Positions 33,156-41,928 of a stretch of 64,000 nt of DNA are shown here, piece by piece (positions within the stretch are counted from its first letter, which is position 1; each line of letters begins with the position of its first letter). The notes below the pieces were generated by a model. That model ran no database searches. It saw only the letters and a program-made list of their open reading frames with translations, and was not told where the DNA came from. Location of the stretch: positions 1 to 64,000 of the forward strand of contig NZ_FMVM01000005.1 of NCBI RefSeq assembly GCF_900102085.1, read 5' to 3'. This DNA is from Paenibacillus polysaccharolyticus. Lineage in GTDB: Bacteria > Bacillota > Bacilli > Paenibacillales > Paenibacillaceae. The position numbers and the translations under genes were made by a program.

Positions 33156-35180
33156 ATGAGTCAAGAAAAACATGAGTATGCAAGCGAGCATTTCTCCTTG
33201 GGTGATCAGCACGCAGAAGTGTCTGAGTCGTTGGCAGCCAAATCGTCGATTGAAAAGATTGAAGTCCATTTGCAAGGCGGTGCTGTACGTAGTTACAAAG
33301 CAGGCATCACTGTAGGCGAAGTTGCCTCTTCGATTAGCACAAGTCTTGGTAAACAGGCGATCGGTGGGTTCGTGAATGGCCAGAATGTCGATCTGAGCGA
33401 AAAACTGGAGCAGGACTGCGAACTCATCATTGTTACACTGGATAGCGAGGAAGGTCTGCACCGATATCGTCACAGCACAGCACATGTGCTGGCACAGGCA
33501 TTGAAACGGTTATATGGCGCAGACCACGTGAAGCTGGGTATCGGTCCGGTCATTGAAGATGGATTTTACTATGATGTCGATCTGGAGCAGTCCCTCTCCA
33601 TCAGTGACCTAGATGCCATCGAGCGGGAAATGAACAAGATTATTCAGGAAAATTGGCCCATCCGCCGCAAAGTGGTTAGTCGGGTGCAAGCCTTGGAGCG
33701 ATTCGAAGCCATCCATGACCCTTACAAGCTGGAACTTATTCGTGATCTGCCAGAAGACGCTGAACTTTCGATTTATGAGCAGGGTGAGTTTTTCGACTTG
33801 TGCCGCGGGCCACATCTCCCATCCACTGGCCGAATCAAAGCGTTTAAACTGCTGAATGTCGCTGGTGCCTACTGGCGTGGAAATTCCGACAACAAAATGA
33901 TGCAGCGTATCTATGGCACTGCTTTTCCGAACAAGGCCCAGTTGCAGGAACACCTTCACATGCTGGAAGAGGCGAAAAAGAGGGATCACCGCAAGCTTGG
34001 CAAAGAGCTGGAGCTATTTATGTTCTCTGAGGAGGCGCCTGGCATGCCCTTTTATCTACCCAAAGGCATGACTGTTCGTACAGAGCTGGAGCAATTTTCA
34101 CGGGAGTTGCAGCTTCAGGAAGGATATCAGGAGGTTCGCACTCCGCTCATGATGAACAACCGCCTGTGGGAACAGTCGGGCCACTGGGAGCACTACAAGG
34201 ATAACATGTACTTTGCGGACGTGGATGACGCTACATTTGCCTTAAAACCAATGAATTGCCCAGGACATATGCTGATTTTCAAAAACACACTGCATTCCTA
34301 TCGCGAATTACCGATTCGCATGATGGAATTCGGTCAGGTTCACCGTCATGAATTCTCAGGAGCCCTGAATGGTATGATGCGGGTGCGGACGTTCTGTCAG
34401 GACGATGCCCATCTCTATGTGATGCCTGAACAGATTGAAGACGAGATTAATCGGGCCATCTCCCTGATTGGACGGATGTACGACATTTTTGGATTTGATT
34501 ATAAAATCGAGCTCTCCACACGCCCCGAAGATTCCATGGGCTCGGAAGAATTGTGGGATCAGGCGGAACAGGCGTTACGCAATGTGTTAGACGTCCGCGG
34601 TGTGGAATATCGCATTAACGAAGGCGACGGCGCCTTTTACGGGCCGAAGATCGACTTTCACATACTTGATGCGCTGAAGCGAAGCTGGCAGTGCGGAACG
34701 ATCCAGCTTGATTTTCAGATGCCGGAGAAATTCGATCTTACTTATATCGGTGAAGGTGGTCTGAGACACCGCCCAGTCGTGATTCATAGAGCAATCTATG
34801 GCTCGATTGACCGTTTTATCGGCATTTTGACTGAGCACTATGCAGGTGCGTTTCCACTCTGGCTGGCTCCTGTGCAGGTTAAGCTGATTCCCGTATCGGA
34901 TCATTATACCGACTATGCACTTGAGGTGCAAAGTAAGCTACGGGCAGCGGGTATCCGTGTGGAAACTGATCTACGCAGCGAGAAGCTAGGCTATAAGATT
35001 CGGGAAGCCCAAATGGAAAAAGTCCCTTATTCGCTCGTACTTGGTGAACAAGAGAAAAATGCCTCATCCGCCTCTGTCCGGGCATACGGTCAGGGAGATC
35101 AAGGCATGCAACACATCGATGCTTTTGTCCAGATGATTCAGCACGCGGTGATGAATAAAATTGTGCTCGGACAGGTATAA
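33156..35180 (+). CDS. thrS: threonine--tRNA ligase
   Basis: A 674-residue class II synthetase that charges tRNA-Thr. It has a TGS domain (IEVHLQGGAVRSYKAG, about 30-90), the editing/SAD domain with HSTAHVLAQALKRLYG and FFDLCRGPHLPSTG, the catalytic core with motif 2 RMMEFGQVHRHEFSGAL, MNCPGHMLIF and motif 3 HRAIYGSIDRFIGIL, and the anticodon-binding domain. About 27 extra residues precede the TGS domain. ATG 33156 has GGGAGAG upstream. It may be the only ThrRS or an inducible second copy; the T-box shows control by threonine starvation. Confidence 0.96.
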   Translation: MSQEKHEYASEHFSLGDQHAEVSESLAAKSSIEKIEVHLQGGAVRSYKAGITVGEVASSISTSLGKQAIGGFVNGQNVDLSEKLEQDCELIIVTLDSEEGLHRYRHSTAHVLAQALKRLYGADHVKLGIGPVIEDGFYYDVDLEQSLSISDLDAIEREMNKIIQENWPIRRKVVSRVQALERFEAIHDPYKLELIRDLPEDAELSIYEQGEFFDLCRGPHLPSTGRIKAFKLLNVAGAYWRGNSDNKMMQRIYGTAFPNKAQLQEHLHMLEEAKKRDHRKLGKELELFMFSEEAPGMPFYLPKGMTVRTELEQFSRELQLQEGYQEVRTPLMMNNRLWEQSGHWEHYKDNMYFADVDDATFALKPMNCPGHMLIFKNTLHSYRELPIRMMEFGQVHRHEFSGALNGMMRVRTFCQDDAHLYVMPEQIEDEINRAISLIGRMYDIFGFDYKIELSTRPEDSMGSEELWDQAEQALRNVLDVRGVEYRINEGDGAFYGPKIDFHILDALKRSWQCGTIQLDFQMPEKFDLTYIGEGGLRHRPVVIHRAIYGSIDRFIGILTEHYAGAFPLWLAPVQVKLIPVSDHYTDYALEVQSKLRAAGIRVETDLRSEKLGYKIREAQMEKVPYSLVLGEQEKNASSASVRAYGQGDQGMQHIDAFVQMIQHAVMNKIVLGQV

Positions 35181-35184
35181 GAGG

Positions 35185-36048
35185 TTATAACCTCTCGTCA
35201 GGTTGCAAACCAACCTGTTCTTCGCTCCACGTCCATAACTGCTCGGCAGCCGCATCATCCAAAGCATGCTCTTTCAAGCGCTGCTCTTTCTGCTGATAAA
35301 AGTATCGCCCAGTCACCCCGGTGACATCTGGACTTGTTGCCAAGTAGATTGCAGTCCGGGCCCCTTCCTCTGGTGTCAAGAAAAACGGCAACTTGGCTGC
35401 AAGTGCCATGATGCGGGTGCCAAATCCGGTGTTGCGATCCACTCCGATGCTGGTTCCTACCGCACCTGGATGTAAACAGTTCGCCGTAACGGAAGTTCCC
35501 GCGAGCTTACGAGCAAGCGCCCGTGTGAAAAATACGTTAGCCAGCTTGGATTGGGCGTAACTTTTGATCGGATTATAGCCTTTTCGCAAATGTGGATCAT
35601 CAAAATGAATTTTACCGGCTTTGTACGCCCCAGAAGACACATTTACAATTCGACCCTGTTTAGACGCTTTCAGTGGTTCAATGAGAAGCAACGTGAGCAG
35701 GAAGTGACCCAGGTGATTAATGCCAATGCTCTGCTCGAAGCCATCTGACGTTTCTTTGCGCTTCACCATCACCACGCCCGCATTATTCACCAGTACGTCC
35801 AAGTGATCATAGCGCTCGCGGTACTGGCGTGCAAACTGACGGATGCTGTCCAGCGAACCGAGATCACACAGCATCAGCTCGATACTGGTCGATCCGGACT
35901 GACGCAAGGCTTGTTCAAGCGCCTCTTGTCCTCTCTTTTCGCTGCGGCAGGCCATAATGACGTGGTACCCTTGCTTGGCAAGTTCAATAGTGGTGGCCAG
36001 TCCCATCCCTGAGTTGGCTCCTGTAACGATGGCTGTCTGAATGGACAT
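35185..36048 (-). CDS. SDR-family oxidoreductase
   Basis: A 287-residue classical SDR resembling retinol dehydrogenase/protochlorophyllide reductase-like members. The cofactor motif is TGANSGMG, NNAG is in VLVNNAGVVMVKR, and the catalytic Tyr-x-x-x-Lys is SYAQSKLAN, with Ser in NVSSGAYK. ACRSEKRG after the second strand suggests NADPH preference. It ends 5 bp from the thrS stop in convergent orientation. The substrate is unknown. Confidence 0.9.
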   Translation of the reverse strand: MSIQTAIVTGANSGMGLATTIELAKQGYHVIMACRSEKRGQEALEQALRQSGSTSIELMLCDLGSLDSIRQFARQYRERYDHLDVLVNNAGVVMVKRKETSDGFEQSIGINHLGHFLLTLLLIEPLKASKQGRIVNVSSGAYKAGKIHFDDPHLRKGYNPIKSYAQSKLANVFFTRALARKLAGTSVTANCLHPGAVGTSIGVDRNTGFGTRIMALAAKLPFFLTPEEGARTAIYLATSPDVTGVTGRYFYQQKEQRLKEHALDDAAAEQLWTWSEEQVGLQPDERL

Positions 36049-36216
36049 GAGGTGTCCTTCCCTTCTGAACCGGAGGTTCCGTGAATTATTTTATAATGAA
36101 AGCGCTAAGGCATTATGTTCCAGAATATGAGATAATGAAGCGATCACCTGATCAGCAACATTCATGAATAGATCGTGCTCCATTCACATCTCGGTACCCA
36201 TGGGAGGACAAGTCGT

Positions 36217-36771
36217 ATGCTAACCCAAGAGGATTTCAAACACGTCAAGAAACTCGCCAAGCTTGAGATTAAACTGCTGGAACAGGAATATCGCGATATT
36301 CTGAACCATGACGATTCCTCAATATATGAAGAATACGAATGGCTGAACGAAGAACAGTCAAACGAGCTTACCCGCAAACGCAAAAACCGGAGATACGCAT
36401 CGTTAACTGTGGAGTTATGCTCTATTATGGAACAGATGTTATTACAGCTTTACAAACGTACGTATCAGAAAAAGTTTAATTCGACCCAGCTCATGAAAAC
36501 TCCTGCTTACCGGGCACGCTCCAATATGGAGATGCTGGAGTCCGAACTGGGTAAGCAACATATTGCTTTGAAAACTGGCAAAGAGCCATGCAGCACAGCG
36601 CTTCATCAGGCATTCCAGACAAGAAACAGATTAATTCACGAGAACTTCTCGGTTGCAGCGATCGTGAAGGACGGCAGCAACGAGGAAGAAACGTTCGAAA
36701 CGATTTTACATGCGGTGAAAAAATATAGGAAACATCTGAGCTATGAACCGAACGTTCAGAATAAGGAGTAA
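36217..36771 (+). CDS. hypothetical helical protein with HEPN-like R-x4-H motif
   Basis: A 184-residue all-helical, charged protein. Near the C-terminus TRNRLIHENF contains R136-N137-x3-H141, the R-x4-6-H pattern of HEPN domains, within a predicted helix. HEPN proteins are often RNases of defence or toxin systems or nucleotide-binding accessory proteins. No MNT antitoxin or other partner is adjacent. GGGAGGAC lies upstream of ATG 36217. The motif is the only evidence, so the assignment is tentative. An inverted repeat GAGTAAGTAA/TTACTTACTC overlaps its stop. Confidence 0.55.
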   Translation: MLTQEDFKHVKKLAKLEIKLLEQEYRDILNHDDSSIYEEYEWLNEEQSNELTRKRKNRRYASLTVELCSIMEQMLLQLYKRTYQKKFNSTQLMKTPAYRARSNMEMLESELGKQHIALKTGKEPCSTALHQAFQTRNRLIHENFSVAAIVKDGSNEEETFETILHAVKKYRKHLSYEPNVQNKE

Positions 36772-36802
36772 GTAAGTGATTAAGTGATTAATTACTTACT
36801 CG
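36767..36802 (+). other. perfect 10-bp inverted repeat at gene end
   Basis: GAGTAAGTAA and TTACTTACTC flank GTGATTAAGTGATTAA. There is no T tract, so a rho-independent terminator is doubtful. Confidence 0.65.
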
Positions 36803-36877
36803 TTGCTTGATGCATCATGGGAAAATGTACAAGGTACAAGCTGAGTTCACTGTCCCTTATTAAAAACACAATCATAT

Positions 36878-36911
36878 AAGGAGGTGTTCCGGACACATAT
36901 CCGGATATTTT
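36878..36911 (+). promoter_or_regulatory. ribosome binding site separated from the start codon by a hairpin
   Basis: AAGGAGG (36878-36884) is 27 nt from the ATG at 36912, too far for normal initiation. TCCGGA-CACATA-TCCGGA (36888-36905) between them can fold, leaving an effective spacing of about 9 nt. Confidence 0.6.
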
Positions 36912-37646
36912 ATGAGCCAACCTATACCATCCATCACAGTGCTAACACTCAACATTCCAACACCTTCGGGCAACAGCCCTATTCATCCTGTGCTTCTTCA
37001 AGACGAAGACGGGTACACTCTGGTTGACACGGGCATGATTGGCCAATTTGCCGAATTACAATCTACACTCGAAGAGTTGAACGTCCCTCTCTCCGACATT
37101 AAACGTGTGATTGTAACACATCAGGATATCGATCATATTGGTAATCTGGGTGCTCTGCTGGATGCTATTCCAGGACTTGAAGTTTGGGCTCATGCGGATG
37201 AAATTCCTTATTTGACAGGTGTAAAACCCCTGATCAAATTCACGCCGGAACGCCGCGCCATGTTGCCCGCTCCTGTGCTGGCTCTGGCCGATCAATTGTT
37301 GATGCAACTGCCTGAGATCAACATCAGCAGAACACTTGCGGACGGGGACATCCTTCCACTCCAAGGCGGAACACAGGTCATTCATACACCGGGACATACG
37401 CCAGGCCACCTGTGTTTTTATTTTAGCGAGCAACAGTTCCTGCTTGCTGCCGATGAACTGCGAGTCGTCGACGATGAACTGGTCGGCCCAGCGCCGCCAG
37501 CAACGCCGGACATGCCTGAAGCACTGCGCAGTCTGAAGAAGCTGACGAGCCTGAACGTAGATAAAGTTCTCTGCTACCATGGCGGAGAATATACAAAAGA
37601 GCCTGCAAAGCGCATCGCCGAACTGGCTGAGAATTCGGAAGCTTAG
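36912..37646 (+). CDS. MBL-fold metallo-hydrolase
   Basis: A 244-residue metallo-beta-lactamase-fold enzyme of the glyoxalase II/YhfI-like type. The metal-binding motif is THQDIDHIGNL (HxxxDH), then HTPGHTPGHLCFYF, the bridging Asp in LLAADEL and the last His in VLCYHGGEY. Possible activities include thioester, lactone or phosphodiester hydrolysis; the substrate is not deducible. The start is fixed by conservation of the first strand, since the Shine-Dalgarno sequence lies far upstream across a hairpin. Confidence 0.88.
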   Translation: MSQPIPSITVLTLNIPTPSGNSPIHPVLLQDEDGYTLVDTGMIGQFAELQSTLEELNVPLSDIKRVIVTHQDIDHIGNLGALLDAIPGLEVWAHADEIPYLTGVKPLIKFTPERRAMLPAPVLALADQLLMQLPEINISRTLADGDILPLQGGTQVIHTPGHTPGHLCFYFSEQQFLLAADELRVVDDELVGPAPPATPDMPEALRSLKKLTSLNVDKVLCYHGGEYTKEPAKRIAELAENSEA

Positions 37647-37835
37647 GTGTCATGCTACATTTCGTCACCGCCGTACAGTGTTAACGTTTAAGCATTATAA
37701 TTTGTGGGTACGGCACACTGTGTAGCATTTGAGTAACGTAAAACCTTCTCACAGTGTACATTGGTACACTGACTTTTTAAGTTGGTTTGTGCGTTCTCTC
37801 ATATCTAAATGCCATAACTAGATTCCCTGTAATTC

Positions 37836-37878
37836 AAAAGCTGTCCTTCGTCTGTATACTGGCGGGGACAGCTTTTTT
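37836..37878 (+). terminator. strong intrinsic terminator
   Basis: AAAAGCTGTCC and GGGGACAGCTTTTTT form a long stem 190 bp after the MBL gene. Confidence 0.85.
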
Positions 37879-38002
37879 GAATTTTATCGCGATGGATGCG
37901 TTTGTAAACTAACACAGGAGAGCTATATCGAGTGTTCGAAACCCTCTATCTACCTTTAGATGAGTATTTACCTTCTGCCTATTCAATGCCCCGCAGTCGG
38001 CC

Positions 38003-38210
38003 AAAATTCTAACGATCACCAGAAGCCTTAGTAGGCCTGATTCGCCACGTTTTATTTTCTAACGATCACCAGAGAGCTTATTTACTCCAATTCGTAACGA
38101 TTTCGCCCCATTATGCGCATTTTCAGCAAAATAGCGTCTGTGGGGATCGTTAAAATTCTCAAACCCTCAAAAATCGCGAAATAAGCTCGCCTGTGATCGT
38201 TAGAATAAAA
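38003..38210. repeat. nested palindromic repeat, locus 1
   Basis: Plus-strand motifs TTCTAACGATCACCAGA at 38008 and 38058 face minus-orientation copies CTGTGGGGATCGTTA (about 38139) and CTGTGATCGTTAGAA (38191). The arms continue into GAGCTTATTT/AAATAAGCTC. A matching arrangement is at 63723. Confidence 0.8.
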
Positions 38211-38309
38211 GTCGGAGCCAGTACCCATACACCCGGCGTTCTGCAGTCTGCAAAACCCTAGCCTTTTCCGTCCCCCCTGTGGCGCCTAACTCCTTACCCT
38301 TTACTCCAT

Positions 38310-38342
38310 TACTGCTTACTCCTTACTCCTTACTCCTAACTC
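38310..38342 (+). repeat. TACTCCT microrepeat
   Basis: TTACTCC is repeated three or four times with a 7-bp period, ending TTACTCCTAACTCCC. No gene is associated. Confidence 0.65.
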
Positions 38343-38446
38343 CCAATTTGGCACGTTCCCTCATTTACTCTGTAATCCACTTTACCTGCACTCTCATTTC
38401 CCGATCTACAGATCACCGAATTCCAACCAATCCAGCTAAATAACTG

Positions 38447-39655
38447 CTACCCTTCGGGTGTAAGCACGATCAACTTATCATCACCTTCACGCGGTGTGCC
38501 TCGGCCATCGCGATTGTTCGTCAGCACATATAGCTTACCGTCTTCACCGGCGGTGACATTACGTATACGGCCCCATTCATCTTCGAAAAAAGGGACCACC
38601 TGCTCGACCTTCGTACCGTCTTCGGACAATACAACCCGCAGTAGCTGCTCCCCTCGCAGATTCGCAGCCACTAATGAACCCGCCCACGGGCCTTCCGCAA
38701 TGAAGGCTACACCCGAAGGCGCCCAGGTATCATTCCCGCTATGCGCCAGCGGAGCCTGATAAGTTCCGTTATCATCGTCGTCGCCCTCTACTTCGGGCCA
38801 GCCATAGTTCTCCCCGGCAACAATCCGGTTAATCTCGTCATGATTGCGCTGACCGTGTTCGGTCGCATAGAGATATCCGTTATCCGGATTCCATGCCAGC
38901 CCTTGAGCGTTACGATGCCCCATACTGTATACAGGGGAATTCGGCCAAGGGTTATCTGACGGGATCGACCCATCGAGACCGATGCGCAGTATTTTTCCAC
39001 CAAGGCTATCCCGGTGCTGTGCCAGTTCCGGTTCATAACGCTCGCCTGTAGTGATATACAGCAGCTGATCCGGGCCGATCTTGATTCTTCCGCCGTTGTG
39101 ATTCACCCCACCTGGAATGCCCGTCAATAACTCCTTATCGATGGCCGCTTTTCCATCCGTCACCTTCAGGCGTAGCACGCGATTGGCAATATCCTCTCCC
39201 TCCAAGTACGAGTGATACACATACAGATAACCATTACTCTCAAAGTCCGGATCTGCCTCCAGCCCAAGCAGTCCACCTTCGCCTTCTTCGTTAAAAGGTG
39301 CTTCGAATTCAATCAGCGGCTCAGACTCCAGTTTTCCATTCGTAATAACTCGGATCACGCCCGGGCGCTCGGTCACAAACATTCGTCCATCTGTAACGGT
39401 CACCATCTCCCAAGGTGCGTTCAATCCCTCGACCAGAACGGAAGCCTGATAGGGAACGACTGTATTCCCTTGCTCATCCCGCTCTCCAGTAACTGTTTCA
39501 GTATTGCCTTCGGTTGCCGTCTGTCCTTGACCAGTACCCTCTCCTAGGGACAATGGTTGCGAATCTGACGTCGGGGTGCCTGGAGCACAAGAAGCGGTTA
39601 ACAGAGCCATACTAAGCAATGAGGCATACAGCGGTACAGTTAATCGATTGTTCAT
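38447..39655 (-). CDS. PQQ-type sugar dehydrogenase lipoprotein
   Basis: A 402-residue protein with lipoprotein signal LLSMALLTASCAPG and a Ser/Gln/Thr-rich linker of about 40 residues. The rest is a GDSL-free six-bladed propeller of the soluble aldose dehydrogenase/YliI family: GLNAPWEMVTVTDGRMFVTERPG, LLGLEADPDF, GGVNHNGGRI, GHRNAQGLAWNP and EINRIVAGENYGWPEV are visible in sections. These oxidise aldoses with PQQ or act as sugar-binding propellers. PQQ synthesis genes are absent here, so the cofactor is unproven. GGGGAG precedes the ATG. Confidence 0.88.
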   Translation of the reverse strand: MNNRLTVPLYASLLSMALLTASCAPGTPTSDSQPLSLGEGTGQGQTATEGNTETVTGERDEQGNTVVPYQASVLVEGLNAPWEMVTVTDGRMFVTERPGVIRVITNGKLESEPLIEFEAPFNEEGEGGLLGLEADPDFESNGYLYVYHSYLEGEDIANRVLRLKVTDGKAAIDKELLTGIPGGVNHNGGRIKIGPDQLLYITTGERYEPELAQHRDSLGGKILRIGLDGSIPSDNPWPNSPVYSMGHRNAQGLAWNPDNGYLYATEHGQRNHDEINRIVAGENYGWPEVEGDDDDNGTYQAPLAHSGNDTWAPSGVAFIAEGPWAGSLVAANLRGEQLLRVVLSEDGTKVEQVVPFFEDEWGRIRNVTAGEDGKLYVLTNNRDGRGTPREGDDKLIVLTPEG

Positions 39656-40140
39656 GACGAATTAAACTCCCCTTTCAGCTTCATTGAATTGAGTATAAAA
39701 AGTGGATCAGCTTCTCTCCCTTATTTTCGTATGTTGCCTGAAGTCGTGACGCGTCTTATGTGTGAGTCTTTATTTCATGTGTCTGCCTGCCGACTTGTCT
39801 GTGTCTCTCTGTCTTCTGAATATATTGCAGGCCTATGTTGTGTCTGTGCCGCGTCTCGTTATGTGTGCCTGTTTCGTGTATGTGTGTTACAAGTCTCTAT
39901 ATGTCTAGTATATATGCGTCTTTTCCTTCAGCCAACGTCCCACCGATAAAGCGGTTTCGCCCTGTATTACCCTTGCCACTCTTCCCCTAAACGGTAAAAA
40001 CAGGCATTCCTTGGCTCAAAAGTCGCCGCCAGTTTAGAATTTATTCAACATCTTCTATAATAGAAGAAACAGACGCTATAGTGTTAAGAAAACACGGTGT
40101 ATTTAAAAGAGCGTACATATGAAAGGTGGATATATCTACT
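39656..40140. other. gene-free stretch with TG-rich strand-biased segment
   Basis: Positions 39740-39915 are TG/TC-rich and A-poor on the plus strand, with TGTGTGT runs. The 86-codon frame through it has biased, Cys-rich composition and no ribosome binding site. A TATAAT near 40056 may be the -10 box for the M24 peptidase. Confidence 0.5.
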
Positions 40141-41229
40141 ATGAATCAAACTCCTTTATCCAGACTGGAAGCCGATCTGTCCAAGCAAGAACTCGATGCC
40201 ATGCTCATCACAGATCCAAAACATATTTATTATCTGACGGGATATGCGAGCAATCCGCATGAACGTTTTATGGGCCTGATGCTGGCACGCGGTGAAGATC
40301 CGTTACTGATTGTGCCTGCACTGGACGCGGATGCCGCTGCGGCAGCTTCTACTGTATCCAACATTGCTACACATTCGGACACGGATAATCCCTACGCGCT
40401 GTTTGACCGATATCAAGGACGGCTGGGCCGGGTAGGTTTGGAAAAAGAATACGTCACCGTCTCTCGTTATGAGCAACTGAACTCCGCTCTAGGCGGTGCA
40501 AGCTTTGAAGATGTTGGTTCGTTGCTGCGCGCACTGCGTGTGAACAAAACACCGGAAGAAGTCGCTCGTATTCGCCATGCCATCTATTTAATTGAAGAAA
40601 CACTGCGTCAAGGTCTTACCCATGTGCGTGCAGGTGTTACGGAGATCGAGCTGGTCGCTGAGATGGAATACCAGATGAAAAAACTCGGAGCCGACGGCCC
40701 CTCCTTTGATACCATGGTGCTGACTGGACCCAAAACCGGCTTGCCGCATGGTACGCCTGGGGATCGCAAACTACAGCACGGGGATTTGCTTATGTTTGAC
40801 ATGGGTGTGTACGCTGGTGGATATGCGTCGGACATTACGCGTACCTTTGCCTTCGGAGACATTTCACCAGAACTTCGCACCATCTATAATACCGTACTTG
40901 CCGCCAACGAAGCCGCGATACAGGTTGTTAAATCAGGCATTACCTGCGCATCCGTTGACCGCGCTGCTCGTCAGGTGACGATTGATGCAGGATACGGCGA
41001 GCGTTTCATGCACCGTGTCGGACATGGACTCGGCATTGATGTGCATGAGTATCCTTCCCTGCATGGAGAGAACATGGATCTGCTTCAGGCAGGAACCGTG
41101 TTTACCATTGAACCGGGTATTTACACCGCAGCAGGCGGTGTGCGTATTGAGGACGATGTTCTTGTCACCGAGACAGGTGTAGAGGTGCTTACTACGTATC
41201 CCAAAGAACTGCAAATCCTGACAGACTAA
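40141..41229 (+). CDS. M24 Xaa-Pro peptidase
   Basis: A 362-residue metallopeptidase that removes N-terminal residues before proline or cleaves Xaa-Pro dipeptides. The N-terminal creatinase-like domain (about 1-125) includes MLITDPKHIYYLTGYASN. The catalytic pita-bread domain has all five metal ligands: Asp220, Asp231, His295, Glu324 and Glu337, in FDMGVYAGGYASDITRTF, GHGLGIDVHEYP, TIEPGIY and VRIEDDV. ATG 40141 has GAAAGGTGG upstream; an in-frame GTG at 40126 overlaps that site. YqhT/YkvY-like in Bacillales. Confidence 0.93.
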   Translation: MNQTPLSRLEADLSKQELDAMLITDPKHIYYLTGYASNPHERFMGLMLARGEDPLLIVPALDADAAAAASTVSNIATHSDTDNPYALFDRYQGRLGRVGLEKEYVTVSRYEQLNSALGGASFEDVGSLLRALRVNKTPEEVARIRHAIYLIEETLRQGLTHVRAGVTEIELVAEMEYQMKKLGADGPSFDTMVLTGPKTGLPHGTPGDRKLQHGDLLMFDMGVYAGGYASDITRTFAFGDISPELRTIYNTVLAANEAAIQVVKSGITCASVDRAARQVTIDAGYGERFMHRVGHGLGIDVHEYPSLHGENMDLLQAGTVFTIEPGIYTAAGGVRIEDDVLVTETGVEVLTTYPKELQILTD

Positions 41230-41282
41230 GTTGCAAGTATGCAGTCGCAAAACATGAGACAACTGCAACTTCAATTAGCACA

Positions 41283-41326
41283 AAAAATCCCGCAACCCAT
41301 GACAACATGGCTTGCGGGATTTTGAT
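41283..41326 (+). terminator. terminator of the M24 peptidase gene
   Basis: AAAATCCCGCAA and TTGCGGGATTTTG with an inner CCATG/CATGG stem. Confidence 0.9.
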
Positions 41327-41444
41327 TCTTGCGATGGGGATCAGCGTCTATTAGAGTTCACATCCATCGAGATCTGAATCGATCAGAGGGTTGCTATGTC
41401 AGGCGTACATTTTGTATTCCATGCTCAATCAGCTTCCATCTTCG

Positions 41445-41798
41445 TTAGTCCATTTCATGGGTTATATCCTGCCAATCCTCCAGTTCAGGCAACTCCTGTT
41501 TCCCCCAGTAATCCAAAAACCACTGAATCACCTTCGTTGTATCTGCCGTGGTGTAACTGTAATGCCGAAATCCGCTCTCACCTTCCTGCAAACGGGTCTC
41601 TACCACCATTTGCCCCGGTTCCTCAAGCGAAGCAGCCTGCAAATACATACTTCCCTCTACCCATTCTGACGGTTGCAGAACGACAAAATCATGCAATTCC
41701 AGATCCGTAATCAAGTCCACAAATACCGAGGCATTAAGGCTATCATTCTCATAGGTTGTGCCATTGCTCTCCAGTTTGTAGCGCAGTGTGGAATACAT
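41445..41798 (-). CDS. hypothetical protein
   Basis: A 117-residue acidic soluble protein with no recognised family. Pattern: beta-rich start MYSTLRYKLESNGTTYEND, then LHDFVVLQPSEW, EPGQMVVETRLQ and a Trp-rich helical end (TKVIQWFLDYWGKQELPEL). ATG 41798 follows AAGGGGG at 7 nt, giving good evidence of translation. Monocistronic between convergent and codirectional neighbours. Confidence 0.6.
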   Translation of the reverse strand: MYSTLRYKLESNGTTYENDSLNASVFVDLITDLELHDFVVLQPSEWVEGSMYLQAASLEEPGQMVVETRLQEGESGFRHYSYTTADTTKVIQWFLDYWGKQELPELEDWQDITHEMD

Positions 41799-41928
41799 GC
41801 TCAATCCCCCTTGTCTTATGTAATCGTAGACGATAATATCAGGAAACAAATTCTGTATAAATTATCCCCCTGCAGAGTCCATATTGCAACTGTGGCTCCG
41901 CAGAGGGATTTGAAGTGGCGATCCTATT

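Larger units (their letters stand above)
37647..38446. other. 800-bp gene-free stretch
   Basis: It contains the hairpin at 37836, the nested palindromic repeat locus at 38003-38210 and a TACTCCT microrepeat at 38310-38342. No credible reading frame was seen on either strand. Confidence 0.7.

Noticed and set aside
38003..38210. CRISPR-like array
   Set aside because: The motifs are inverted and nested rather than direct repeats with uniform spacers, and no cas genes are present.
39689..39949. 86-codon plus-strand frame
   Set aside because: Cys/Val/Leu-rich translation of a TG-rich tract, with no ribosome binding site and no family resemblance.
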